A DNA stretch of 64,000 bases, from assembly GCA_035772735.1 (NCBI GenBank), contig JASDFA010000010.1, forward strand, positions 90,974,001 to 91,038,000, in the 5' to 3' direction. This stretch comes from Datura wrightii. Taxonomy: Eukaryota; Streptophyta; Magnoliopsida; Solanales; Solanaceae. Numbering within the stretch: position 1 is the first letter of the stretch; the number at the start of each line of letters is the position of its first letter. Made by a program: the position numbers and the translations under genes. Shown one piece after another: positions 35,859-45,338 of this stretch. The notes beneath the pieces were generated by a model. That model saw only the letters and a list, made by a program, of their open reading frames with translations. It made no database searches and was not told the DNA's origin.

Positions 35859-36909
35859 CCTACCTTCAGGCGAGAAAGTTGATAGCTAAGGGATGCATTT
35901 ACAACATAGTCAAAGTCCAGGATGTTCAAGTAGAGCCTCCGACTCTCCAATCTGTTCCAGTGGTTAGTGAATTCCCTGACATATTTCCAGATAAGCTACC
36001 TGGTATTCCCCCAGAAAGAGAAATAGATTTTGCAATTGATTTACTACCAGGCACTTAGCCCATATCAATCCCTCCGTATCGTATGGCTCCTGCTGAACTC
36101 AGAGAATTAAAGGAGCAGCTAAAAGATTTGTTAGATAAGGGCTTTATCAGGCCGAGTACCTCACCTTGGGGTGCGCCAGTTCAATTTGTGAGGAAGAAGG
36201 ATGGCTCACTCTGCATGTGTATAGACTACCGGCAGTTGAATAAGACTACAGTCAAGAATAAGTATCCGCTTCTTAGAATAGATGATTTGTTTGATCAGTT
36301 ACAGGGGGCCAGACATTTTTCCAAGATTGACTTACGGTCCGAATACCATCAGGTTCAAGTTCGTGAAAGGGACATTCCAAAGACTACCTTCAGGACCAGA
36401 TACGACCATTTTGAATTCTTAGTCATGTCCTTTGGGCTAACGAATGCTCCTGTAGTATCCATGGACCTGATGAACAGCATCTTCAGACCATACCTAGACC
36501 TGTTCGTGATAGTGTTTATTGACGACATTCTGGTGTATTCTCACTCTGAGGCAGACCACCAGGATAATATGCGGACAGTGCTCCAGATTCTCAGGGACCG
36601 TCAGTTGTATGCAAAGTTCTCTAAATGTGAAATTTGGTTGAACTCAGTAGCCTTCTTGGGGCACATTGTGTCGAATGCTGGTATACAGGTAGACACGCAG
36701 AAAATAGAAGTAGTAAAAACATGGCGTAGACCTACCACTCCAATCGAAGTCCGCAGTTTTCTGGGATTAGCAGGGTACTATAGAAGATTTGGAGAGGGAT
36801 TCTCCACCATAGCGGCACCTCTAACTAAGCTGGCACAAAAAGAAGTAAAGTTTCAGTGGACGGAGGCATGTGAGCAGAGTTTCCAGGAATTGAAAGACAG
36901 GTTGACCTC
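35859..36909 (+). pseudogene. E3 reverse transcriptase, second (downstream) copy
   Basis: Starts at the same point as 31759 and repeats that 1.05 kb. From 36083 it is open through RNase H: ELRELKEQLKDLLDKGFIRP, the NTP-binding region SLCMCIDYRQLN, SFGLTNAPVVSM, VFIDDILVYSHS (catalytic Asp pair) and FLGLAGYYRRFGEGFS (thumb/connection). One TAG stop lies at 36056 (where the first copy has CAA). The N-terminal YLQARKL start is not a natural start, so the copy depends on the missing upstream part. Confidence 0.9.
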
Positions 36910-37300
36910 CGCCCCAGTGTTAGCATTGCCAGAAGGTATAGAGGGTTATGCAATTTATTGTGACGCTTCGGGTATTGTATTAGGATGTGTGTTGATGCAG
37001 CATAGTAAAGTAATTGCTTATGCTTCCAGTCAGCTGAGGAAACAGGAAAAGAATTATCCTACCCAAGACTTGGAACTAGTCGCAGTGATTCACACCCTGT
37101 AGATATGGAGACATTACTTGTATGACGTCCATGTGGATATTTTCATTGATCATAAGAGCCTACAATATATCTTCACTCAGAGAGAGTTGAACTTGAGGCA
37201 GCGCCGCTGGTTGGAATTGCTAAAATATTATAATGTAATTATTCTATATCACCCAAGAAGAGCCAACGTAGTAGAAGATGCCCTCAGCCGCAAATCTATG
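36910..37300 (+). pseudogene. E3 RNase H domain
   Basis: Continues in frame from RT: APVLALPEGIEGYAIYCDAS (first Asp), KNYPTQDLELVAVIHTL (Glu region), a TAG stop at 37100, then VDIFIDHKSLQYIFTQREL (third Asp) and RRANVVEDALSRKS (last Asp). It removes element RNA from RNA-DNA hybrids in the intact protein. All four acidic residues are present; the single stop is the visible defect. Confidence 0.85.
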
Positions 37301-38685
37301 GGGAGTTTAGCTTACTTGCATCTCGAGCAACGGGAGTTCTCTAGAGAAATACACCAGTTAGCTAGTTTAGCCATTCGTGTAACAGAAATAGAGGACAACA
37401 GAGCGATAATTCAGAACTCCGCTGTGTCGTCGTTAGTTGTGAAAGTAAATGAACGGCAGTATGAGGATCCTGACCTGGTTCAGCTTAAGGACAGAGTTCA
37501 GCAAGGAAAGACGTCGGATTTTCAGGTAACTGAGGAGGAAGTGTTGCGATGTAAAGGCTACCTTTGTGTTCCAGATATTTCAGGGCTTCGCCAGCAGATT
37601 ATGAGCGAGGCACATTACGCCCGCTATTCTCTCCACCCAAGCCTGATGAAAATGTACCAAGATATTAAAGAAATCTACTGGTGGGAAGGTATGAAGAGGG
37701 AAATAGCAGAATTTGTAGCCAAGTGTCCTAACTTCCAGCAAGTATAAGCGGAACACCAGAAACCAGGCGGATTGACTCAAGACATAGCTGTGCCTCTTTG
37801 GAAGTGGGAAGCAGTAAATATGGATTTTCTAGCAGGATTACCCCGTAACAGACATAGGAATGACTCAATTTGGGTAATTGTTGACAGACTGACAAAATCA
37901 TCCCATTTCCTGCCAGTAAGGGCTACTTTCTCTGCCAAAGATTATGCTGAGTTGTATATCAGAGACATAGCAAGACTGCACGGTGTTCCATTGTCCATTA
38001 TCTCTGACAGAGGGGCGCAATTGATAGCTAAACTTTGGCAATCATTTCAGAGAGGCCTGGGAACACAGATTAATCTAAGCATAACATTCCACCCTCAGAC
38101 AGATGGGTAGGCAGAACGCACTATTCAGATGCTCGAGGATATGTTACGAGCGTGTGTGTTGGACTTTGGAGGTAGCTGGGATGAACACTTACCACTTATT
38201 GAGTTTTCTTATAATAATAGTTACAACTCAGCTATCTAAATGGCACCCTATGAGGCTTTGTATGGGCAAAAGTGCAGATTGCCGGTTGGCTGGTTTGAAG
38301 TAGGAGAGTCCGCGTTAATTGGGCCGGATATTATTCACCAGACAGAGGAGAAGGTAAAGCTTATCAGAGAACGCCTACTGACTGCTCAGAGCCTCCAAAA
38401 ATCATATGCTGATGTGCGGCGCAGAAACCTGGAATTTAATGTGAACGACTGGGTGTTTTTGAATGTTTCTCCTATGAAAGGGGTGATGAGATTCGGCAAG
38501 AAAGGTAAGCTCAACCCGAGATTTGTTGGGCCTTATCAGATCCGCCAAAGAATAGGCCAAGTAGCCTACAAGTTGAACTTGCCTCCAGAGTTAGAGTCTG
38601 TTCATCCAGTTTTCCATGTGTCCATGCTGAGGAAGTATATAGGAGACCCCTCCAGAGTTGTTCCAGTTCAGGATGTCTAGGTTAT
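37301..38685 (+). pseudogene. E3 integrase
   Basis: The zinc-binding HHCC domain lies at 37555-37745: EAHYARYSLHP, then CPNFQQV, where the second Cys of CPNC is replaced by Phe, followed by a TAA stop (37745). The core (37790-38300) has VNMDFLAGLP (Asp), SIISDRGAQL (Asp), HPQTDG, TAG, AERTIQMLEDML (Glu). The C-terminal domain (38400-38680) has NDWVFLNVSPMKGVMRFGKK and VHPVFHVSMLRKYIGDPS. Stops at 38108, 38237 and 38678. Loss of the zinc ligand and stops indicate inactivity. Confidence 0.85.
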
Positions 38686-38865
38686 GGAAGAGCTGGCTTA
38701 TGAAGAGGTTCTAGAAGCCATACTAGACAGGAAGATTCGCAGGTTGAGAACTAAAGATATTACTTCTGTCAAAGTATTATGGCGTAACAGGAACCTAGAG
38801 GAGATAACTTGGGAAGCAGAGGAAGATATGAAAGTAAGATATCTTCAATTGTTCCAGACTTAATC
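38686..38865 (+). pseudogene. E3 chromodomain-like tail
   Basis: After the integrase stop the frame reads ELAYEEVLEAILDRKIRRLR, SVKVLWRNRNLEEITWEAEE, RYLQLF, then TAA. This is the C-terminal chromodomain-type module of Tekay/Del chromoviruses, thought to guide integration to particular chromatin. It identifies the lineage of E3. Confidence 0.8.
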
Positions 38866-39108
38866 AGCCAGAGGTACGTTAGTATTGTTTTCTTATGAAT
38901 TGCCTTATATTATGTGAATACATGAAATAGTTGGCTTTTGTGATGAATACTAGTGTTGCGTGGAGTACCTGTATTGGACTTTTCTGCGTTTCAGGATTTT
39001 TGAGATAGTCCATGTTACAGGGGAAACTCTGCCGAAATTTTTCTAGAATAAGTCAAGTAAGTTGAAATTCTTGCAAGTAGAAGTTTACATTTGAGGATGA
39101 ATATTCTT

Positions 39109-39121
39109 AAGGAGGGGAGGA
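39109..39121 (+). promoter_or_regulatory. E3 polypurine tract
   Basis: AAGGAGGGGAGGA, a pure purine run abutting the 3' LTR start TGTTACACC. Confidence 0.9.
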
Positions 39122-40588
39122 TGTTACACCCTGTAAATTCCTGACATTTAAATGGCCTATTCAGATGTTGGTTAAGAGTTTTAGAATGCCATACATGTCG
39201 AAAAGGGCCCGAGGGAAGACCGGACAAGCGCTATGTCGAACCATCGCAAGAGGAGGCCGAGCAGACCCCCTCCGCGATGGCAACGTGCCATGGAGGCTGC
39301 CCCTCCGCGATGGCCAACTTTCCACGGAGGGCCTATCCAGGATCCACTATATAAAGTCCCACTTCGGTTTTTAACTTCATTTCACAATTATTTTTCCAGA
39401 ACACAACCAGAAAACAGAGGGAACAAAGAACTTCTTTGAAATTCCTTCCGTTTACGCTATTAAACGCGGTCCAAACTCAAACTAATCTTGGGTAGTGGAG
39501 TATTAAGCTGCCGGGAGCATTCCTACGAGGTTAGTTTCATGAAATTTGGCTGGCGAATTGTCGTCCTACCGAGCTAAGGTAAGTGGAATTGCTCCAAATT
39601 AGTGTCAATATACTCCTAGCCCTGAGGTGAGCATTTCTCCCTTCTAGACTTCCGATAAATAGCGAGTTTTCAGCTATTTTTCGATAAGTCAAAGTTTGGG
39701 CTATATATATATATATATATTCAAAATAGTATTTTCTTCTAGAATATCGATGAATTTAGTTCTAATTGCTATGAATATGAATTCAGTTGGAAGAAATAGC
39801 TGAATATTGGCCGAATTACGCCAGTTAGCCGGAAAGCCGACAACTGAGGTATGTAAAGAAAGTTTCTTAGGCAAGTTAGAAATTCTAGTATAGTAAAGTA
39901 GAATAAATTCAAGAAGGAAGTTCCAGAAGCCGAGTATTAAGTATGTTTGTATTATAATTTCATATCCAGAATAAAAGTCAGTAAATCAGTATCAGACAGC
40001 AAGATCATCCCAAACTTAGTTTAACTCAGTATTAGATTTAGTTTAATTCAACAAGAGATTTAGAATAGAATATCAGAACACGGATAGTATTTTCAGATTT
40101 AATATACATGTTATATGTGATTACTGTTGCTTGTTGAGACTTGTTTGTGATATGTGGGCACCCTTAGAGCTTCCTTGCCACCCCAGGGTTAATAGTTGTG
40201 TCGACTCGCCCGCTAGAAGGTGAGGATATGTCACTCCAAGGAGTGGCATGCCGTCCATAGTAGGACGAAGATGGGATGCAGAATTCCCCCTAGCAGGTTG
40301 ATCAGCATTAGAGTATACCCTGTTGAGTGCTTGCGTCTAGGGCAAAAATTACAGATTACAGATACAGATCTCAGATTACAGATACAGAAGTCCTTTGGAC
40401 TCAGATACAGTTATAGTCAGGGGCCCATAGAGCCCAAGCTACATACCCGGGAGGCCGACGGGATGCTCGTAGTTATTAGGTGAGTGGAGTGAACTTATTT
40501 TTGGATGGTTTGGCCTGGGTAGGGGTATATACATTGCCTGTTGATTGGCACCTTCCGGCTTATGTAGGCTGGTATAGGTTCTTGTATG

Positions 40589-40625
<37 letters not shown>

Positions 40626-41449
40626 ACTTATTAAATTGATATATAGCAGGACATCGCGTCGACAGGTATGATTCTTATCTTCTTTTAAGTACAGTTAAGC
40701 TCGGTACAAATTCTGCTATTCCAGAAAGTTTTAGCTATCCTCTGTCATTTCAGTAACTACCAATATTACTGCTTATCTTTATATATGTTCGGTTTGCTTT
40801 GCATACTCGGTACTAGTGGTACTGACGCCCGTTTGGGGGCGCTGCATTACTTGTCTGCAAGTACTCATAGACGAGGAGCCGATCCCTTGTAATTCCAGCC
40901 AGCTACAGAGTGATCAGCTCCTGTCATCTGGAGCTAGACAGCTAGAGGTTTATTTCTTTTCCTTTTTTGTATAGTATGGATAGGCCGGGGCCCTGTCCCG
41001 ACCATCTTATAAGTATTCTTAGAGGCTTGCAGTTGTGTATTCCCTGTGGTTAGCTGTACCGATCGTGTGAGGCCGTGTGTATGTTTTAGCTTATTTTTAA
41101 TGGTCGTGTGGGGCCTTATTCGGTTGGTAGTGGTGATCTTGTTGATCACATAGCAGTTTAGCACTTGTTTTTCTTGATTCAGAAACAACTAGACAGCATG
41201 GTGGCCTTGCCGGCCCGCATAGGTTCCCTATTGATTTAGTTGTTATGGTTAGTTGTTGTTTTCTTATAGGTGGATATAGGCCTAGTCGGCCGGAGGCTGT
41301 ATTTCCAACCGTTATATAGCCCGTCGTTTTCTTGAATCTGGAGTTAGAGCCTGCTTGGCATCATAAGTGCCTAGGCTTATCTAGTCCATCAGTCCAGGTC
41401 CTAGTAGGGCACCAGGTGCCAGTCATGCCTCCCAAGGAGGGGCGTGACA
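39122..41449 (+). repeat. E3 3' LTR
   Basis: 2328 bp, TGTTACACCCTG...GGCGTGACA. The island CGCGATGGCAACGTGCCATGG...CCGCGATGGCC...CACGGAGGGCC (39250-39335) is followed by the intact TATA box TATATAAA (39348-39355). TA runs at 39711-39720 and 40590-40622 are longer than in the 5' LTR. Confidence 0.9.
39348..39355 (+). promoter_or_regulatory. TATA box of the E3 3' LTR
   Basis: TATATAAA, 12 bases after the GC-rich word island. The same position in the 5' LTR (27685-27692) is TAAATAAA, so the promoter that would drive the element itself is damaged while the 3' one looks intact and points outward to 41450. Confidence 0.7.
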
Positions 41450-42140
41450 GTTTACTCGTCTGTTCAAGTATGCACCTGAGATGATGCGAACCAGAGGGCC
41501 CGTGTGAGTAGGTTTGTTCACGAGATAACACACTACTGGGTCAGGGATTTCTAGACCGTGATGCTTTTTCAGGATATTGACTCTGCTTGGATAGTCCTGT
41601 ACACCCAGCAGATAAAGGAAGTGTAGATGAGTGAGTGGGAGAGAGAGGCCAAGAGGGCCATGACTGATAGCATCGAATTCTCCCAGCAGAGACCTAGTGG
41701 GCACCGTCAGCAGTCCCACCAGTGATCTTGAGCCCCAACGCCTTTGGCTATGATTTTGACATCTAGGTCCAGCCGCGATTAGAGGGGACGAGCATCAGGT
41801 TCAAGAGGTCAGAGTAGCAGACCCACCGAGACTAGCCCTCTATAATGTAGCAGATGTGGCCGGAGACACACCGGCCAGTGTTTGGCGGGTATAGGTGCTT
41901 GCTTCGGGTGCGGGAAGCCCCGACACATGCTTAGGGACTTCCCAACAGCCAAATAGGGTCAAGATAAGGGTCGAGGCCTATCTTCCAGTTCAATAGCTCC
42001 TCCAACACGCCCATCCCAGTAGGGAGCATCTAGTAGTATAGGTTGCAGACAACGCCAAAATAAATTCTATGTCCTAGCATCTCGTTAGGAGCTGGAGGTC
42101 TCCTTGATCGTAGTCACTGGTATGCTATGAGTATTCCATC
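41450..42140 (+). pseudogene. E2 gag, C-terminal part with zinc knuckle
   Basis: Resumes the E2 gag frame after E3 with TRLFKYAPEMM. Many stops follow. A Cys-rich segment at 41859-41934 reads CSRCGRRHTGQCLAG then ACFGCGKPRHMLRDF, a CCHC knuckle whose last Cys is Phe. Ser/Gln-rich sequence precedes the protease. Confidence 0.8.
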
Positions 42141-42700
42141 TTGATGTATATGCATTTCCAGATCCAGGGGCTACTTTGTCTTTTGTGACGCCCTATGTTG
42201 CTAGTAGTTTTGGAGTCAGTCCCGAAATCTTATCAGAATCCTTCTCAGTCTCTACTCCAGTTGGTGATTCAGTTATAACTAAACGGGTGTATAGAAATTT
42301 CCCTGTCACAGTGCTTCAGAAAGTAAACTCAGCAGATTTTGTAGAGTTAGCCATGACCAATTTTAATGTTATTCTCGACATGGATTGATTGCTATGCCTC
42401 AATCAATTGTAGAACTCGGGTAGTAGAGTTCAGGTTTCCAGGTGAGCAAGTCTTAGAGTGGAAGGGTAGTTCATCCGTGCTTGTAGGTCATTTCATTTCC
42501 TACATTAAGGATAGAAAGATGATCTCCAAGGGTTGCGCATACCATCTAGTTAGGGTTAAGGATGCTACGTCTGAGACCCCGACTATCCAGTCAGTTCTCG
42601 TAGTATGTGAGTATCCAGAAGTGTTCCCAGATGGTCTATCGAGAATTCCTCCTGAGAGGGAGATTGAATTCGGCATTGACCTTCTTTCTGATACGTATCC
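42141..42700 (+). pseudogene. E2 aspartic protease
   Basis: The active-site segment PDPGATLSFVTPYVASSFGV is the Tekay type (DPGA). It runs on through STPVGDSVITKRVYRNFPV and VELAMTNFNVILDMD, where a one-base change shifts the frame at about 42385 (GMDWL lost). The linker SYIKDRKMISKGCAYHLV to EYPEVFPDGLSRIPPEREIE is open from 42366 to 42746. Confidence 0.85.
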
Positions 42701-43430
42701 TATATGTATTCCTCCTTACATAATGGCCCCAGCCGAACTAAAGTAGTTGAAGGAGATTTGAAAGACCTTTTAGACAAGGGATTCATCAGACCGAGCAAAT
42801 TCCCATGGGGTGCACCAGTTCTCTTTGTCCCCAAGAAAGATGGTTCTCTTCGTATGTGCATTGATTATTATCAATTGAACAAGTTCACCATAAAGAATAT
42901 GTATCCTCTCCCCAGGATTGATGATTTGTTTGACCAGCCTCAGGATGCTAAGTGCTTTCTGAAGATAGATCTCGGATCCGGGTACCATTAGCTCAGGGTA
43001 CGGGAGAGTGACATGCCAAATACAGCCTTATGGACTCGGTATGGTCATTACAAGTTTGTAGTTATGTCTTTTGGACTATGAATGCTCCTGCAAATTTTAT
43101 GGATTTGATGAACAGGGTGTTCAAGCCATATTTGTATATGTTTGTGATCGTGTTTATCGATGACATCCTTATACACTCTTTGAGTGAGGAGGAGCATGCC
43201 GCTCATCTGAGGGTGGATCTACATAATCATAAGGATCACCAGTTTTATGCTAGATTCAGTAAATGCGAGTTTTGGTTGAACTTAGTGGCATTTATGGGTC
43301 ATGTGATGTTGAGTGAGAGTATATAGGTGGACACTCAAAAGATCGAAGCGGTGAAGAATTGGCCTAGACCAGTGAATCCTTTGGATATCAGGAGTTTCTT
43401 TGGCTTAGCTGGTTAAGGGGTTTTCATCTA
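42701..43430 (+). pseudogene. E2 reverse transcriptase, with deletion
   Basis: GDLKDLLDKGFIRPSKFPWG, SLRMCIDYYQLNKFTIKNMY, a stop at 42989, a frameshift near 43075, then NAPANFMDLMNRVF and FVIVFIDDILIHSLSEEEHA (catalytic FIDD). The thumb ends SFFGLAG; the usual YYRRFVEGFS segment is missing at about 43415, an internal deletion that also shifts the frame. Stop at 43324. Confidence 0.85.
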
Positions 43431-44130
43431 TTTCAGTGCCATTGACAAAATTTACCTAAAAGAAAGTGAAGTTCCAATGGTCGAAGGCTTGTGAGAGGAG
43501 CTTCCAAGAGTTGAAGACTCGACTCACCTCAGCACCAGTGTTAACCCTACCTGAGGGTACTAATGGGTTTGTGGTATATTGCGATGCTTTTAGGATCAGC
43601 CTTGGTTGTGTATTGATGCAGCATGGTAAAGTGATAGCATATGCTTCCAGGCAGCTGAAGGTTCATGAAAAGAATTCGACTCATGATCTCGAATTGGCGA
43701 CGGTAGTAGTTGCCTTGATGATTTGGAGAAACTATTTGCATGGGGTCCATGTATATGTGTTTACGGACCAAAAAAGCCTACAATATGTTTTTACCCAAAA
43801 GGATTTAAATTTGTGTCAAAGAAGGTGGTTGGAGCTACTCAAGGATTATGATATGAGTGTCCTTTACCATCCGGGCAAGGCTAATGTAGTAGAAGATGCT
43901 CTTAGTAAGCTCTCTATGAAGAGTGTGTTGCATGTAGATGAGGGGAGGAAGGAGGTGGTGAAGGATGCGCATCGGCTTGCTTGGTTGGGTGTTCATTTGG
44001 TTGACTCGACCGATGGTGAAGTTATTGTTCAGAACGGATCAGAATCATCCTTTGTGACTAATGTGAAAGATAGACAAGACAAGGATCCTATTTTGGTAAA
44101 GTTGAAGGAAGCCATTCAGGATTAGAAGAT
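43431..44130 (+). pseudogene. E2 RNase H domain
   Basis: Open from 43466 to 44125. FVVYCDAFRISLGCVLMQHG (Asp), THDLELATVVVALMIW (Glu), VYVFTDQKSLQYVFTQKDL (Asp) and KANVVEDALSKLSM (Asp) show all four catalytic acids. The linker to integrase ends VKLKEAIQD and a stop. Confidence 0.85.
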
Positions 44131-45076
44131 AGAGGTCTTCTCCAAAGGGGGAGATAGTGTGCTTCTATATTAGCGTCACTTGGTGGAATGGCATGAAGAA
44201 GGACATAGTGGAATTTGTGGCTAAGTGTCCGAATTATCAGCAATTGAAGGTTGAGCACCAAAGACTAGGAGGTTTACTTCAAGACATCAGTATTCCTACT
44301 TTGAAGTGGGAGAAGATCAATATGGACTTTATTACAGGGTTGCCTCGCACTCGTCGACAGTATGACTCCATTTGGGTGGTTATGGGCAGGTTGACCAAAG
44401 CAGCTCATTTCCTACCGGTCATAACTATAAATTCAGTAGAGGATTATGCTAAATTATAAATTTGGGAGCTAGTTCGGTTGCATAGAGTGCCCTTGTCCAT
44501 CATATCAGATAGAGGTACTCAATTTACCTCCCAATTTTGGAGATCGTTTCAAAAGGGACTTGGTACTCAGGTCAAGCTCAATCCAACATTTCACTTGCAA
44601 ATGGATGGTCAGGTGGAGCGAACTATTTAGACTCTCGAGGACATGTTAAGAGCATGTGTGATTGACTTCAAGAGTAGTTGGGATGATCATTTGCCTCTCA
44701 TTGAGTTTGCGTATAACAACAGCTACCATTCCAGTATCCAGATGGCTCTGTTTGAAGCTCTTTATGGGCAGAGATGTAGATCGCCTATTGGTTAGTTTGA
44801 GCCAGTGAAGCTGCAGTTATAGGATCAGATTATGTCCATGAGGCCATGGAGAAAGTTCATCTTATAAGGGATAGGTTGAAAATATCTCAGAGTCACCAAA
44901 AGTCCTATACAGATGTGAGGAGGAGAGAACTTGAGTCTGAAGTCGATAATTGGGTGTTTCTAAAGCTATCTCCCATGAAGGGAGTGATGAGGTTCGGAAA
45001 GAAAGGGAAACTCAGTCCTCGTTATGTTGGCCTGCACCAGATTAGGAGGCGAGTCGACAAGGTAGTATATGAGTAG
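44131..45076 (+). pseudogene. E2 integrase lacking most of its zinc-binding domain
   Basis: After the linker (GGDSVLLY) the sequence jumps to WWNGMKKDIVEFVAKCPNYQ, so the residues that carry the two His of HHCC (present in E5 at about 51910-52010) are deleted. The core follows: INMDFITGLPRTRRQYDSIW (Asp), SIISDRGTQFTSQFWRSF (Asp), MDGQVERTI, stop, TLEDMLRACV (Glu). The C-terminal domain is DNWVFLKLSPMKGVMRFGKK. Stops at 44457, 44628, 44793 and 44818. Confidence 0.85.
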
Positions 45077-45338
45077 GAGTTGCCCTCAGAATTAGCTTCA
45101 GTCCATCAAATTTTCAATGAATTGCTCTTTAAGAAGTGTTTTGGTGATCCAGCTCTAGTTGTTCTAGTGGACAGTGTCATTGTGAAAGACAGCCATAGTT
45201 ATGAAGAGGTTCCAGTGGAGCACTTGATCGTTAGGTTCGTAAGCTAAGAAATAAAGAAGTAGTTTTAGCTAAGGTTTTATGGAGGAATCAGCATGTTGAG
45301 GGAGCTACATGGGATGTCGTAGCATATATGATGGCTAA
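45077..45338 (+). pseudogene. E2 integrase end and chromodomain-like tail, truncated
   Basis: LPSELASVHQIFNELLFKKC, YEEVPVEHLIVR (broken), VLAKVLWRNQHVEGATWDVV, AYMMANV, then directly the LTR. The normal end of the tail, the 3' non-coding stretch and the polypurine tract, all present in E3 and E5, are absent. Confidence 0.8.

Larger units (their letters stand above)
27458..41449 (+). mobile_element. Tekay-type chromovirus E3, nested in E2 gag
   Basis: LTRs 27458-29769 and 39122-41449, both TG...CA. Flanking 5 bp are GTTCA (27453-27457) and GTTTA (41450-41454), a target-site duplication with one change. Internal: primer site, gag with perfect CCHC knuckle, protease, RT, then a foreign block (32811-35858), then a second run of RT followed by RNase H, integrase, chromodomain and polypurine tract. 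The RT region 31759-32810 is repeated at 35859-36909, so this is not a simple insertion. Confidence 0.9.
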
